Assembly (NCBI GenBank): GCA_937974565.1
Contig: CALJWL010000005.1
Location: 1 to 64,000 of the forward strand
DNA length: 64,000 nt
Direction of reading: 5' to 3'
Source of the DNA: an uncultured Arenicella sp.
GTDB taxonomy: Bacteria; Pseudomonadota; Gammaproteobacteria; Arenicellales; Arenicellaceae
This document shows, piece after piece, positions 1 through 8,344 of the stretch (position 1 is the first letter of the stretch; the number at the start of each line of letters is the position of its first letter). A program made the translations under genes and the position numbers. Below the pieces are notes generated by a model. The model searched no databases, had not been told where the DNA came from, and worked only from the letters and a program-made list of their open reading frames with translations.

Positions 1-400
1 AAGAAATCGCTCCTTTCGGGTTATTTTCTTTTTATTCTCGTAGGCTAAATCAGCAAAGCTTGGCTGTTTCATGATTGCTATTGGTTCGGATTAATCGGTC
101 TTGTGCATTATACTAAATTCGTTTTTTGCAGAGACTCCCTAGTTTTGTAAATTCTAGCCCATTCAAAACTGGCTAATGACCTTACTGTCATTTATTGGAA
201 TTTTTCAAAATCATGCCGTGTTGGGTATTGATCACGCATCGGTTTTATTATTGCACTCCCCTCCTTGGTTCTCGATGCTCAGTAATATTTTTATGATGTG
301 CGTTCGGCCTGAACTGCTCAGCTTGAAAAGCTTTGATTGGGTAGACCGTCACTTTGAAGTCGACTAATAATTGCCTATTTGTCTCGGGGTTTATTGTGTA
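1..400. other. Left edge, no supported gene
   Basis: No convincing gene is visible here. A 63-codon open frame at 176-367 on the plus strand has no recognisable domain and no clear ribosome binding site, so I do not call it. The stretch lies downstream of the leftward toxin gene, so it may hold that operon's 3' end or the tail of a gene outside the window. Confidence 0.5.
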
Positions 401-700
401 TTACTTCTCTTCCCATTTGTTGGGTTTTTTCTGAGACTGGTGAAACACACGTAGTATTTCAATATCGTCGCCTTTTATTTGATACGGCAGCGTGTAATTC
501 AAATTAGGAATAACCCACTCAAGTATATCGTCGTCCATGGTTGGCGAACCAATTAAAGGTTGTTCAGTCAGTAACGAGGATGGTTGAAAAATACGCTGAA
601 GAAGTTGAACTGCAATTTTAGGCGACGCTTTTTCGCTGTAGTAGGCTTGAATATCTATCAAGTCTAATTTGGCCGCGTTGAGCCAAACTATATTTTTCAT
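401..700 (-). CDS. ParE/RelE-family type II toxin
   Basis: A 99-residue basic protein with the ParE/RelE fold pattern. It starts with a beta strand and a helix carrying AKLDLIDIQAYY, then has the LIGSP turn, and a C-terminal strand ending in ILRVFHQSQKKPNKW, the usual place for the toxin's basic active surface. Members of this family inhibit DNA gyrase (ParE) or cut mRNA on the ribosome (RelE); the sequence does not tell which. Its start overlaps the antitoxin's end by 4 bp, the classic translational coupling of such pairs. The neighbouring recombinase fragment suggests the pair arrived with mobile DNA. Confidence 0.85.
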   Translation of the reverse strand: MKNIVWLNAAKLDLIDIQAYYSEKASPKIAVQLLQRIFQPSSLLTEQPLIGSPTMDDDILEWVIPNLNYTLPYQIKGDDIEILRVFHQSQKKPNKWEEK

Positions 701-981
701 GCTGGCGCTTTAAAAACATCAATTTCAGGCGCAGGCAACTCATCGTCCGTGTCTAGCGAGTTGATCCACTCGCCCATTGCTTGATGAGAGATAAATTCAC
801 CTTTTTCAGCTTCTGCTTTAGCTCGCTTTAAGGCTTCAACCTTCCAGCTATTACGCTCTACGTATTCTTCAATTGCCTTAGACGTGACATAAGCCTTTGA
901 ACGCTCAGTTAGGTCACAAATTTTTTCGAGTTGATCTCGAACGGTATCATCGATTCTTATCGAAAATGGAGTTGATGCCAT
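697..981 (-). CDS. Ribbon-helix-helix antitoxin (CopG/ParD type)
   Basis: A 94-residue partner of the downstream toxin. The N-terminal segment TPFSIRIDDTVRDQLEKIC is the beta strand plus first helix of a ribbon-helix-helix DNA-binding domain, followed by a second helix at about residues 26-45 (ERSKAYVTSKAIEEYVERN). The acidic C-terminal part, about residues 60-94, would be disordered until it wraps the toxin. As in related modules it should repress its own promoter, and a 17-bp palindrome lies 36 bp upstream of its start codon. Toxin and antitoxin overlap by 4 bp. Confidence 0.85.
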   Translation of the reverse strand: MASTPFSIRIDDTVRDQLEKICDLTERSKAYVTSKAIEEYVERNSWKVEALKRAKAEAEKGEFISHQAMGEWINSLDTDDELPAPEIDVFKAPA

Positions 982-1016
982 GGCTCACATACTCATTTAG
1001 TTAAAAAGTAATTATA

Positions 1017-1033
1017 TGACTACATTGTAGTCA
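1017..1033. promoter_or_regulatory. Palindromic operator of the toxin-antitoxin operon
   Basis: A perfect 8-bp inverted repeat around one central T (half site TGACTACA) sits upstream of the antitoxin start. Ribbon-helix-helix antitoxins bind such short palindromes as dimers of dimers. The site lies in an AT-rich promoter-like stretch, so binding would block RNA polymerase. The palindrome is seen directly; its role is inferred. Confidence 0.6.
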
Positions 1034-1186
1034 ATTTTATTCGGATTTCAAATTACAACCACAAACTCGCATTGGCAATTATAAATTTTCACTATAATAA
1101 ACCACACCTGTAAGACCTAAATTTTCTAGACACTTTCCTGTTTCAAAAAAATATTGTCGCTCACACATCAGTCGGCTCAACTTTAT

Positions 1187-1420
1187 CTAACCGCAGTACT
1201 CCCAGGGTAATATGTAATCTCGGTATACCTGCCTTGAAATTTTTGGATGCTTAAGCCGTTTAGTGCAATCGTCTAGCCAGCCTTCAGCCAGATCATCTAC
1301 GGTATTGAATTTCTTTTGAGTGAGCCGCGCCTTTTCGGCCAGCGGGTCAATATTATCTTTTAGACCTTGTTTGATACTTGCAGGTGTTGGCCGCCACTTT
1401 TCTAAAACGTAACGGAACAA
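1187..1420 (-). pseudogene. Tyrosine recombinase fragment
   Basis: A 77-codon frame whose translation resembles the junction between the N-terminal arm-binding part and the core-binding domain of P4-type phage integrases. IDPLAEKARLTQKKF recalls the typical G-x-DP-x-x-x-R segment. TVDDLAEGWLDD followed by KRLKHPKISRQVYRDYILP resembles the core-binding helices. The catalytic domain (R-H-R-Y residues) is missing, and the frame ends shortly after the ILP motif. I read it as the remnant of an integrase from a lost island. An unrelated small gene is possible. Confidence 0.45.
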
Positions 1421-1512
1421 CCCAAAACAACTAAAAATCCAATCATCTTAAAAAAACATTAAATATCATTGACTTAAATAAATTTATGAACGAAATAAAA
1501 CAGCTAAAAACA

Positions 1513-2385
1513 TCATTCAATATTTTGAACCTGTTCGCGCATTTGCTCGATAAGCACTTTTAAATCGACGCTGGCCTTAGTGAGCCTTGGGTCGTGGGCT
1601 TTTGAACCGAGCGTGTTGGCTTCTCGATTTAATTCTTGCATCAAAAAGTCTAATCGTCGGCCTGCAGGTTCTGGTTTAGCAAGCACAGCGCTGACTTCTT
1701 CTATATGAACATTTAAGCGATCAAGTTCTTCGGCGACGTCTGTTTTTTGTAAGAAGATCACCATTTCCTGTTCTAAGCGGCTTGGGTCTAGCTGTTCTTT
1801 AATATCAGCGAGCTTCTCATCAAGGCGGGCACGATAACCTTCCACTATTTCGGGCAAAAAGCCTTCTACCGCGGTGATCACCTCTTTCATTGACTCCAAC
1901 CTTTGTTGGATTAACTCGGCCATTTTCCCACCCTCGGTTGCTCTCGCGTCTTTCATACCAAGCAGAGCTTTGTCTAACACCTCAAGTAAATTGGCTTTTA
2001 TCATGTTTGGGTCAATTTTTTTTGCTTGCAGCACGCCAGGCCATCTAAGCACATCAATGGCTCGAATCGCACTCATCTCGGGCACGGCCGTTCGCATTTG
2101 CTGGAGTAACGCGTTTAAATTTTTTGCCGCTTCGTCATTCGGCTCTAGGCTGCTGGACTCGCTTTCTTTTAAGCGGATAAAGACATCCACCCTACCTCTT
2201 GACAGCTTAGATGTAATCGTTTCACGCAGAATGCCTTCATGTCGCCTAAGTTCTTCTGGCATACGCGGGGCAATTTCAAGATACCGGTGATTGACGCTGC
2301 GCAGCTCGCAGCTAAGCTCTCCCAACTCAGTGTTTATCGCCGCTTGGGCATATGCCGTCATGCTTTGTGTGTTAGTGTGGCTCAT
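1513..2385 (-). CDS. yicC: YicC-family endoribonuclease
   Basis: A 290-residue protein, the usual family length. The N-terminal part has SMTAYAQ and ELRSVNHRYLEIAPRMPEEL, and the C-terminal domain has RRLDFLMQELNREANTLGSKA, the strongly conserved end of YicC proteins. E. coli YicC is a hexameric RNase that acts on small RNAs such as RyhB. I chose the ATG at 2385 because it puts the conserved SMTAYA segment close to the N-terminus; a TTG four codons upstream is also open. It is divergent from the kinase gene and, as in many gammaproteobacteria, close to rph. Confidence 0.93.
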   Translation of the reverse strand: MSHTNTQSMTAYAQAAINTELGELSCELRSVNHRYLEIAPRMPEELRRHEGILRETITSKLSRGRVDVFIRLKESESSSLEPNDEAAKNLNALLQQMRTAVPEMSAIRAIDVLRWPGVLQAKKIDPNMIKANLLEVLDKALLGMKDARATEGGKMAELIQQRLESMKEVITAVEGFLPEIVEGYRARLDEKLADIKEQLDPSRLEQEMVIFLQKTDVAEELDRLNVHIEEVSAVLAKPEPAGRRLDFLMQELNREANTLGSKAHDPRLTKASVDLKVLIEQMREQVQNIE

Positions 2386-2444
2386 AATTGTATACAAATG
2401 CTCGCAATGATTGATGATTTACCGTGAAGGTCTATAATAACGGA

Positions 2445-3335
2445 ATGAGCTTACTAAAACCCAAAACTCAGAATATTCCAGCAATGCCTCTCAAGGCGGA
2501 CACCATGGTGGAACATTATAAGATCGGCCGCGTAATTGGAGTTGGAGGCTTCAGTGTTGTTTACAGCGCACTTGACACTAAAACCAACACCATTGTGGCT
2601 GTTAAAGAATTCTACGCCACTAACTGTATGCGACGCGCTCGAGACGGTTCCTTGCATATTTTTCCGAAAGACCAAGAACACAAATATCATATTGGCTTAA
2701 AGCGCTTTTTCGATGAAGGCTTAACCCTATCGCAAATAGACCACCCTAATATTGTCAACGTATCGAATTTTTTCCGCGCCAACAACACAGCTTACCTTGT
2801 GATGCGCTATGAAAACGGAAAAGATCTGCGTTGGTTCATTAAGAACACCGATTATGTCCCTGACGAAGAATTCATTCTCAGTGTGTTCACCATGACTTTA
2901 GCCGGTTTGAAAGAAGTGCATAAAAACAGCTTTTTGCACTTGGACATTAAGCCCAGCAATATTTTATTACGAGCCAGTGGGGTGCCACTTATTCTTGATT
3001 TGGGCGCGGCGTATAAATTTCCCTCGGCAGAAAAGCATAAGGTACATACCTTGACCCACGGTTATTCGGCGCCCGAACAACATGAGAAAAAAGATTTGGA
3101 CTTATGCTCAGACTTGTACGCCATTGCCATGACCATGCGCGCGTGTATTACTCATAAGTCACCACCAAGTGCAGTGAAGCGCTTGAAAAAAGACACATTA
3201 CGGCCACTCAAAGAGACTCATGGCCGTTACTATCGCCCAAAACTGATAGAGGCGATTGATCGTGCGAGCAGTTTAGACCCTCTTGACCGCCCTAAGTCGG
3301 TCGACGAATTTGTCGAAATCATGACAACTCGTTAA
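2445..3335 (+). CDS. Hanks-type Ser/Thr protein kinase
   Basis: A soluble kinase domain of about 296 residues without membrane segments or extra domains. Visible motifs are the glycine loop GVGGFSVVY, the ATP-binding lysine in VAVKEF, the catalytic loop HLDIKPSNILL (HLD instead of the common HRD), the metal-binding DLG in place of DFG, and GYSAPEQ matching the APE motif. The catalytic Asp and Asn are present, so activity is expected. The PP2C phosphatase starts 32 bp downstream, giving a writer-eraser pair. Start uncertain: ATG 2445 was chosen, but a GTG seven codons upstream is open and neither has a strong ribosome site. Confidence 0.9.
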   Translation: MSLLKPKTQNIPAMPLKADTMVEHYKIGRVIGVGGFSVVYSALDTKTNTIVAVKEFYATNCMRRARDGSLHIFPKDQEHKYHIGLKRFFDEGLTLSQIDHPNIVNVSNFFRANNTAYLVMRYENGKDLRWFIKNTDYVPDEEFILSVFTMTLAGLKEVHKNSFLHLDIKPSNILLRASGVPLILDLGAAYKFPSAEKHKVHTLTHGYSAPEQHEKKDLDLCSDLYAIAMTMRACITHKSPPSAVKRLKKDTLRPLKETHGRYYRPKLIEAIDRASSLDPLDRPKSVDEFVEIMTTR

Positions 3336-3367
3336 GGGCCTAAGAATTAACTAAGGCAAAACAATCG

Positions 3368-4279
3368 ATGATGAATTATTCAGTTGGGCAACAAAGCCAC
3401 CAAGGCGGGCGTGACTATAACGAAGATAGCACCGCTATTTTCGAACGTGATGGCGCCCTGTTGTGTGTGGTTGCCGATGGCTTAGGTGGGCATGAAGGCG
3501 GCGAAGTTGCATCACAATGTTTCGTTGAAACCATGGGGGATTCGTTTAAAAAGGCCACCCCGGCGCAACTAGAAAAGGCTCAAAGTTTTTTAACGCTCTC
3601 GATTAATTTTGCCCATCACTCTATTCACCGTCGGGCCGTCAGCATGGGGCTTCCGGTGGAATCACCTAAAACCACGTGCGTGGTGTTATTGGTCTATAAA
3701 GGCATTGCTCATTGGGCACATTCTGGCGACAGTCGATTGTATTTGATTCGAAAACGACAAACACGCTTTGTGACCGAAGATCACGTTTCACATAAACAAG
3801 GGCGCAAAGGCAACGCACCAATTAACCGTTGTGTTGGCGGCTTAGAAGCACCCAGGCCCGAGGTTAGTGACCCTAGAAAGTTACGTGATGGTGATGTATT
3901 TTTCTTAGCAACAGATGGAGCTTGGGCGAATTTTAACCCAAATGATTTAACCGACTATGTGGACCCTGAACACCCAAGCTTAGGGTTAGACAGTCTGTTG
4001 CAAACGCTGGAGAATCGCAATAAGGCCCCCAGTGATAATTTATCCGTTGTTGTTCTGTTCTGGGGCGTTAAACAGCTGGATAACGCCGCCATGAATGACT
4101 TTGACGAGCCTGATACCGTGCAACTGCTGGATCAGTCTATCAAAGACTCAAAAAAGCAAGAAATTCATGAAGATGCCAGGCGCGAAGTTGAAGCGCAAAA
4201 GCGCTTTGATATGAGTGACCTAAATGACGCGATCAATGAGATTGAGAGTTTTATATTAGAGCTAGACGATCAGCTTTAA
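3368..4279 (+). CDS. PP2C-family Ser/Thr phosphatase
   Basis: A 303-residue PPM/PP2C phosphatase. The metal-binding motifs are visible in order: RDYNEDS near residue 16, VADGLGGHEGGEVAS near 36, HSGDSRLY near 117, FLATDGAW near 178, and DNLSVVVL near 218. It is expected to need Mn2+ or Mg2+ and to remove phosphate from proteins modified by the kinase encoded just upstream. The last 60 residues are acidic and charged, resembling a coiled or disordered tail outside the catalytic domain. It probably shares an operon with the kinase. Confidence 0.92.
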   Translation: MMNYSVGQQSHQGGRDYNEDSTAIFERDGALLCVVADGLGGHEGGEVASQCFVETMGDSFKKATPAQLEKAQSFLTLSINFAHHSIHRRAVSMGLPVESPKTTCVVLLVYKGIAHWAHSGDSRLYLIRKRQTRFVTEDHVSHKQGRKGNAPINRCVGGLEAPRPEVSDPRKLRDGDVFFLATDGAWANFNPNDLTDYVDPEHPSLGLDSLLQTLENRNKAPSDNLSVVVLFWGVKQLDNAAMNDFDEPDTVQLLDQSIKDSKKQEIHEDARREVEAQKRFDMSDLNDAINEIESFILELDDQL

Positions 4280-4439
4280 ACCTCCTTCGCTCTGCCTCTG
4301 AAATCAACGTCTAAAATTAGCCGGTTTGATGCGCCGCCATTACTATTCGCGGGTTGTAATCACCAGACTATGAGCCTGTATTTACGGCTCGTGTATTAAT
4401 CAGTAACACCGCACCCATAAAAACCAATAGTGTAAATTC

Positions 4440-5177
4440 ATGACCAAAACCCCAACATTCTCACGCCCTAGCGGCCGTAAACAAAACCAACTTCGCAACA
4501 TTACAATTGAACGTAATTATACAGCACACGCTGAAGGCTCAGTCTTAATCAGTTGTGGAAACACCAAAGTGTTGTGTAATGCGACGGTGGAAACACGCGT
4601 ACCACACTTTCTTAAAGGCCAAGGTAAAGGCTGGGTTACCGCAGAATACGGCATGTTACCCAGATCCACTAATTCACGTATGGGCCGTGAAGCAGCACGA
4701 GGCAAACAAAGCGGGCGCACTCAAGAGATTCAACGTTTGATTGGCCGTTCATTGCGAGCAGCGGTGGATCTGGAAAAACTCGGCGAACACTCAATTACAT
4801 TGGATTGCGATGTAATTCAGGCCGACGGGGGCACTCGCACCGCGTCTATCACTGGCGCATACGTTGCCCTAGTGGATGCCATCAATTATATGCTAGCACA
4901 GAAGCTAATTAGCAAGTCACCACTGGCACGCCAGATTGCATCCGTGTCGGTTGGCGTATACCAAGGCACTCCGGTCCTTGATTTAGACTACCCTGAAGAC
5001 AGCAATGCCGAGACAGACATGAACGTCATTATGGACGACAATGGCGATTTTATTGAAGTCCAAGGTACCGCCGAAGGTGCGCCTTTTAGTTTAAACGAAA
5101 TGCAAGCGATGCTGGTATTAGCTGAAAAAGGGGTTGCCGAACTGATGAGCGCACAAAATAATGCACTGGAATCATAG
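4440..5177 (+). CDS. rph: Ribonuclease PH
   Basis: A 245-residue phosphorolytic 3'-5' exoribonuclease that trims tRNA precursors and structured RNA ends. Typical segments are [11 protein letters not shown] at the start, [34 protein letters not shown], and the C-terminal active-site region [18 protein letters not shown]. Length fits the family (about 238). It is followed 61 bp later by rdgB, a common pairing in gammaproteobacteria. Confidence 0.97.
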   Translation: MTKTPTFSRPSGRKQNQLRNITIERNYTAHAEGSVLISCGNTKVLCNATVETRVPHFLKGQGKGWVTAEYGMLPRSTNSRMGREAARGKQSGRTQEIQRLIGRSLRAAVDLEKLGEHSITLDCDVIQADGGTRTASITGAYVALVDAINYMLAQKLISKSPLARQIASVSVGVYQGTPVLDLDYPEDSNAETDMNVIMDDNGDFIEVQGTAEGAPFSLNEMQAMLVLAEKGVAELMSAQNNALES

Positions 5178-5238
5178 TATTCTACATTTGGCCACTATCC
5201 CAAGCTCTGACTCTGACTGACCACGCATAACCTGATTT

Positions 5239-5847
5239 ATGACCAAGCAAATAGTATTAGCCACTGGCAATAAAGGCAAAGTGATCGAAATGCAAACGCA
5301 ACTCGAAGAACTTGATTTCGAAGTGCTACCACAAAGCCAATTCGGGTTTGAAGAAGCCATTGAAGACGGTCTGAGTTTTGTTGAAAACGCTCTTATAAAA
5401 GCGCGGCACGCATGTAAAAACACAGGCTTACCGGCCATTGCCGACGATTCAGGCTTAGAAGTGGATGCTCTAAAAGGCGCGCCGGGAATCCATTCCAGTC
5501 GCTACGCTGACGGCTCAAAAGAGCAAGGCCGTGGCGATATTGCCAACAACAACAAACTGTTACTGACGCTTGGCGATACTAAGAACCGTTCAGCACGATT
5601 TCAATGCGTTATCGTCTACATGGAACACGAATTTGATCCCACGCCCATCATCAGCCAAGGCCGCTGGGAAGGCCGCATCGCCGAAGCGGCTAAAGGCGAC
5701 TCAGGTTTCGGTTACGACCCATTGTTTTATGTACCAGAACACGGCTGTCATTGCGCAGAACTGACCCCTGAACAGAAACAGCAACTCAGCCATCGAGGCA
5801 AGGCGTTGACTGAGTTAAAACGTCACTTATTAGAAAGGTTTGCGTAA
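5239..5847 (+). CDS. rdgB: dITP/XTP pyrophosphatase (Ham1/RdgB)
   Basis: A 202-residue house-cleaning enzyme that hydrolyses non-canonical purine triphosphates (dITP, XTP) so they are not built into DNA. Conserved segments are VLATGNKGKVIEM (triphosphate loop), FVENALIKARHA, ADDSGLEVDAL, the core GRIAEAAKGDSGFGYDPLF, and the C-terminal LSHRGKAL. It follows rph and precedes gpmI by 105 bp. Confidence 0.96.
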   Translation: MTKQIVLATGNKGKVIEMQTQLEELDFEVLPQSQFGFEEAIEDGLSFVENALIKARHACKNTGLPAIADDSGLEVDALKGAPGIHSSRYADGSKEQGRGDIANNNKLLLTLGDTKNRSARFQCVIVYMEHEFDPTPIISQGRWEGRIAEAAKGDSGFGYDPLFYVPEHGCHCAELTPEQKQQLSHRGKALTELKRHLLERFA

Positions 5848-5885
5848 GTGCCAATGTCTAGTCAGTAACATTGTTCTTTTTAACT

Positions 5886-5911
5886 ATTCTTTTAAATTAT
5901 TCTTTTAAATT
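5886..5911. repeat. 13-bp tandem duplication
   Basis: Two perfect head-to-tail copies of ATTCTTTTAAATT lie between rdgB and gpmI. The stretch is very AT-rich and may include part of the gpmI promoter. No function is claimed. Confidence 0.6.
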
Positions 5912-5952
5912 ATAGCGTCTTTAAAAAACACCCTAATTACACATACAGTCAA

Positions 5953-7578
5953 ATGAGTCTGCAATTAAAAAAACACCCCTCTTTTCAAGGCCGTAAGGGC
6001 CCCGTCGTTATATTAGTTGCCGATGGTGTCGGCGTTGCTCCGGCCGGGCCTAGCAACGCGGTAACCGAAGCCAACACCCCTACTCTAGACAATTTATTAG
6101 CGCAACCCCTTTATACTGAACTCGCGGCTCATGGCACCGCCGTTGGATTGCCCAGTGACGATGACATGGGTAATAGCGAAGTGGGGCATAATGCTTTAGG
6201 CGCTGGTCGAATTTTTGCTCAGGGCGCCAAGTTAGTGAACCAAGCAATAGACAGTGGAGAGGTTTACAACACCGATGTATGGAACACAACCATTGAGCAT
6301 GGAAAGAACAACACATTGCATTTGCTGGGGCTCCACTCCGATGGGAATATTCACGCACACACAAAGCACCTTTACGCATTAATGGAAAAGGCCGCCGAAC
6401 AAGGCGTCAACGAATGCTGTATTCACATCTTACTGGACGGCCGCGACGTGGATGCTCGATCGGCGTTGTTGTACATAGAACAGACTGAAAAACTGATACA
6501 CCAAATCAACCAACGCCACCAAGCTAACTTTCGTATTGCCAGTGGCGGCGGCCGCATGGAAATCACCATGGATCGCTATGAAGCCGACTGGGAAATGGTG
6601 CGTCGAGGTTATAATTGCCATACTCACGGAATTGGGCAGGCTTTTACCAACGCCAGTGACGCCATAACGGCCTTGTATGCATCATCAGGCAAAGACGATC
6701 AATACCTGCCTGCATTTGTAATTGAGGAAGACGGGCAAGCCGTTGGCAAAATGAATGACGGTGACGCCGTTATTTTATTTAACTTTCGTGGCGACCGAGC
6801 AATCGAAATTTCACTGGCTTACGAACGTGACGACTTCGATAAATTTGATCGCACCGAACACGGCCCGCACCCTAAACTGTTTTATGCTGGCATGTTGCAA
6901 TACGATGGTGATGATTGCATTCCAAATCAATACCTAGTTAACCCACCCGCGATCAATCGTACGATGGGCGAATTCTTATGCGCTGAGCAACAAAAAACTT
7001 TTGCCATCTCTGAAACTCAGAAGTACGGTCACGTTACCTATTTTTGGAACGGCAACAGTTCTGGTTATATCGATGAATCGCTGGAAACGTATATTGAAAT
7101 TCCGTCAGATAATGTGGAGTTCAATCAAGCACCGGCCATGAAAGCCAGAGAAATCACCGAAGAAACCATCAAACTGATTGAAAGCGGCGAATATCGTTTT
7201 GGGCGTTTAAATATTGCCAACGGCGACATGGTGGGGCACACAGGTGATCTGGCCGCCGCCATAGAAGCCATGGAAGTGGTCGATGAGTGCGTTGCCAAGC
7301 TAATTGAAGCAATAAAAAAGCAAGATGGGATTTTGATCTATACGGCTGATCACGGCAACGCAGACATCATGTATACCGAGAAAAATGGAGTGCGTGTACC
7401 AAAAACCAGCCACACACTTAGTCCAGTCCCGTTTGCCATCGTTGACCCAAGTTACGATGGCGAATACACACTGACCCCACCGGCAGACGCTGGGCTTACA
7501 CACATAGCGGCCACGGTGTTTAATCTGCTTGGCTATCAAGCTCCCGAAGACTATCAACCCAGCCTAGTTTCATTTTAA
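5953..7578 (+). CDS. gpmI: 2,3-bisphosphoglycerate-independent phosphoglycerate mutase
   Basis: A 541-residue alkaline-phosphatase-superfamily enzyme of glycolysis and gluconeogenesis that interconverts 3- and 2-phosphoglycerate with two Mn2+ ions. Metal and catalytic segments are visible: VADGVG (Asp about 24; the common DGWG reads DGVG here), MGNSEVGHNALGAGR with the phosphorylated Ser at about 75, GLHSDGNIHAH, LDGRDV, FNFRGDRA, and the late metal motif TADHGNADIM. It is about 25-30 residues longer than the E. coli enzyme. Confidence 0.96.
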   Translation: MSLQLKKHPSFQGRKGPVVILVADGVGVAPAGPSNAVTEANTPTLDNLLAQPLYTELAAHGTAVGLPSDDDMGNSEVGHNALGAGRIFAQGAKLVNQAIDSGEVYNTDVWNTTIEHGKNNTLHLLGLHSDGNIHAHTKHLYALMEKAAEQGVNECCIHILLDGRDVDARSALLYIEQTEKLIHQINQRHQANFRIASGGGRMEITMDRYEADWEMVRRGYNCHTHGIGQAFTNASDAITALYASSGKDDQYLPAFVIEEDGQAVGKMNDGDAVILFNFRGDRAIEISLAYERDDFDKFDRTEHGPHPKLFYAGMLQYDGDDCIPNQYLVNPPAINRTMGEFLCAEQQKTFAISETQKYGHVTYFWNGNSSGYIDESLETYIEIPSDNVEFNQAPAMKAREITEETIKLIESGEYRFGRLNIANGDMVGHTGDLAAAIEAMEVVDECVAKLIEAIKKQDGILIYTADHGNADIMYTEKNGVRVPKTSHTLSPVPFAIVDPSYDGEYTLTPPADAGLTHIAATVFNLLGYQAPEDYQPSLVSF

Positions 7579-7658
7579 TACTTCATGAACCTAGACTGGC
7601 GATAAGCTGACGAATCAATCTATAAATGATCGGTGTAGGCTCTCATGAACATTGGCCG

Positions 7659-7692
7659 CGGCGAAGAATACCTTAAACGGCCTCCTTCGCCG
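7659..7692. other. Inverted repeat between gpmI and the DnaJ gene
   Basis: Arms CGGCGAAG and CTTCGCCG (8 bp) are separated by 18 nt in the space between convergent genes. No T-run follows on either strand, so it is not a typical intrinsic terminator, although it lies where transcription from both sides should end. Confidence 0.35.
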
Positions 7693-7775
7693 TTGCGGCT
7701 AACATAAACTTATCGCGTAAATAAAAGCCACCGCTTGTTAAAGGCACCACAGGCAAGAACGCATCAAAAAACGTT

Positions 7776-8261
7776 TTAAGCGCTTAGCAGAGTGTCTTTT
7801 GCCGTATTAATCTGCTTCGCTAAGGCGTCCGTGCCACCGCGATCTGGGTGTATTTTTTGCATCAGTTTCTTATGCGCCAAACGAATCTCTTCAGGTTCTG
7901 CATCTTCAGACACACCAAGAATGTCCGCCGCCTCTTTGCGGTTCATATTGATTTGACTCGGTGACGTATTAGCGCCCTGTGGGCCTGCTGTTTGTTCAAA
8001 CTCTCCAAAAGCCTTTTTAAAGATGGGTACGTATTGCGCCAACTGAACGGCACGCCCAGCAAGCGCGATTAAGGCCGCCAGCACCCCCATCAACCAATGC
8101 GCACGGCCCGCAATCACAAATACGAGAGTAAGAGCAGCACCGCCCCATAATATGGCTTTTAGCCCAAACGCCTTACGTTGACCTTTAGGCAAACTCTGCC
8201 AACGCTTAATAGCGTAAAGCATGGCTGCGATAACAGTAACGAGTAAAATAGAGTAAAACAC
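7776..8261 (-). CDS. Membrane-anchored J-domain protein
   Basis: A 161-residue protein with a transmembrane segment at about residues 1-18, more hydrophobic segments between about 32 and 78, and a C-terminal J domain at about 105-161. The J domain keeps the HPD motif at residues 138-140 (QKIHPDRGG). J domains stimulate DnaK-type ATPases, so this would recruit a Hsp70 to the inner-membrane surface. The layout is like short membrane DnaJ proteins of the Pam18/Tim14 kind rather than full DnaJ: there is no zinc-finger or substrate domain. It begins with GTG and is convergent with gpmI. Confidence 0.85.
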   Translation of the reverse strand: MFYSILLVTVIAAMLYAIKRWQSLPKGQRKAFGLKAILWGGAALTLVFVIAGRAHWLMGVLAALIALAGRAVQLAQYVPIFKKAFGEFEQTAGPQGANTSPSQINMNRKEAADILGVSEDAEPEEIRLAHKKLMQKIHPDRGGTDALAKQINTAKDTLLSA

Positions 8262-8344
8262 GAGATTACGCTCTTTGTGGAGGATATTCCGTATAATAAA
8301 GCCTAGCCAAAGTCATTTAAACCACAGCGAGCAAATTCACTGAT

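Noticed and set aside
176-367. 63-codon frame at the left edge
   Set aside because: No domain, no ribosome site, and unusual residue composition; not enough to call a gene.
1874-2290. 138-codon frame antisense to yicC
   Set aside because: A shadow of the well conserved yicC reading frame.
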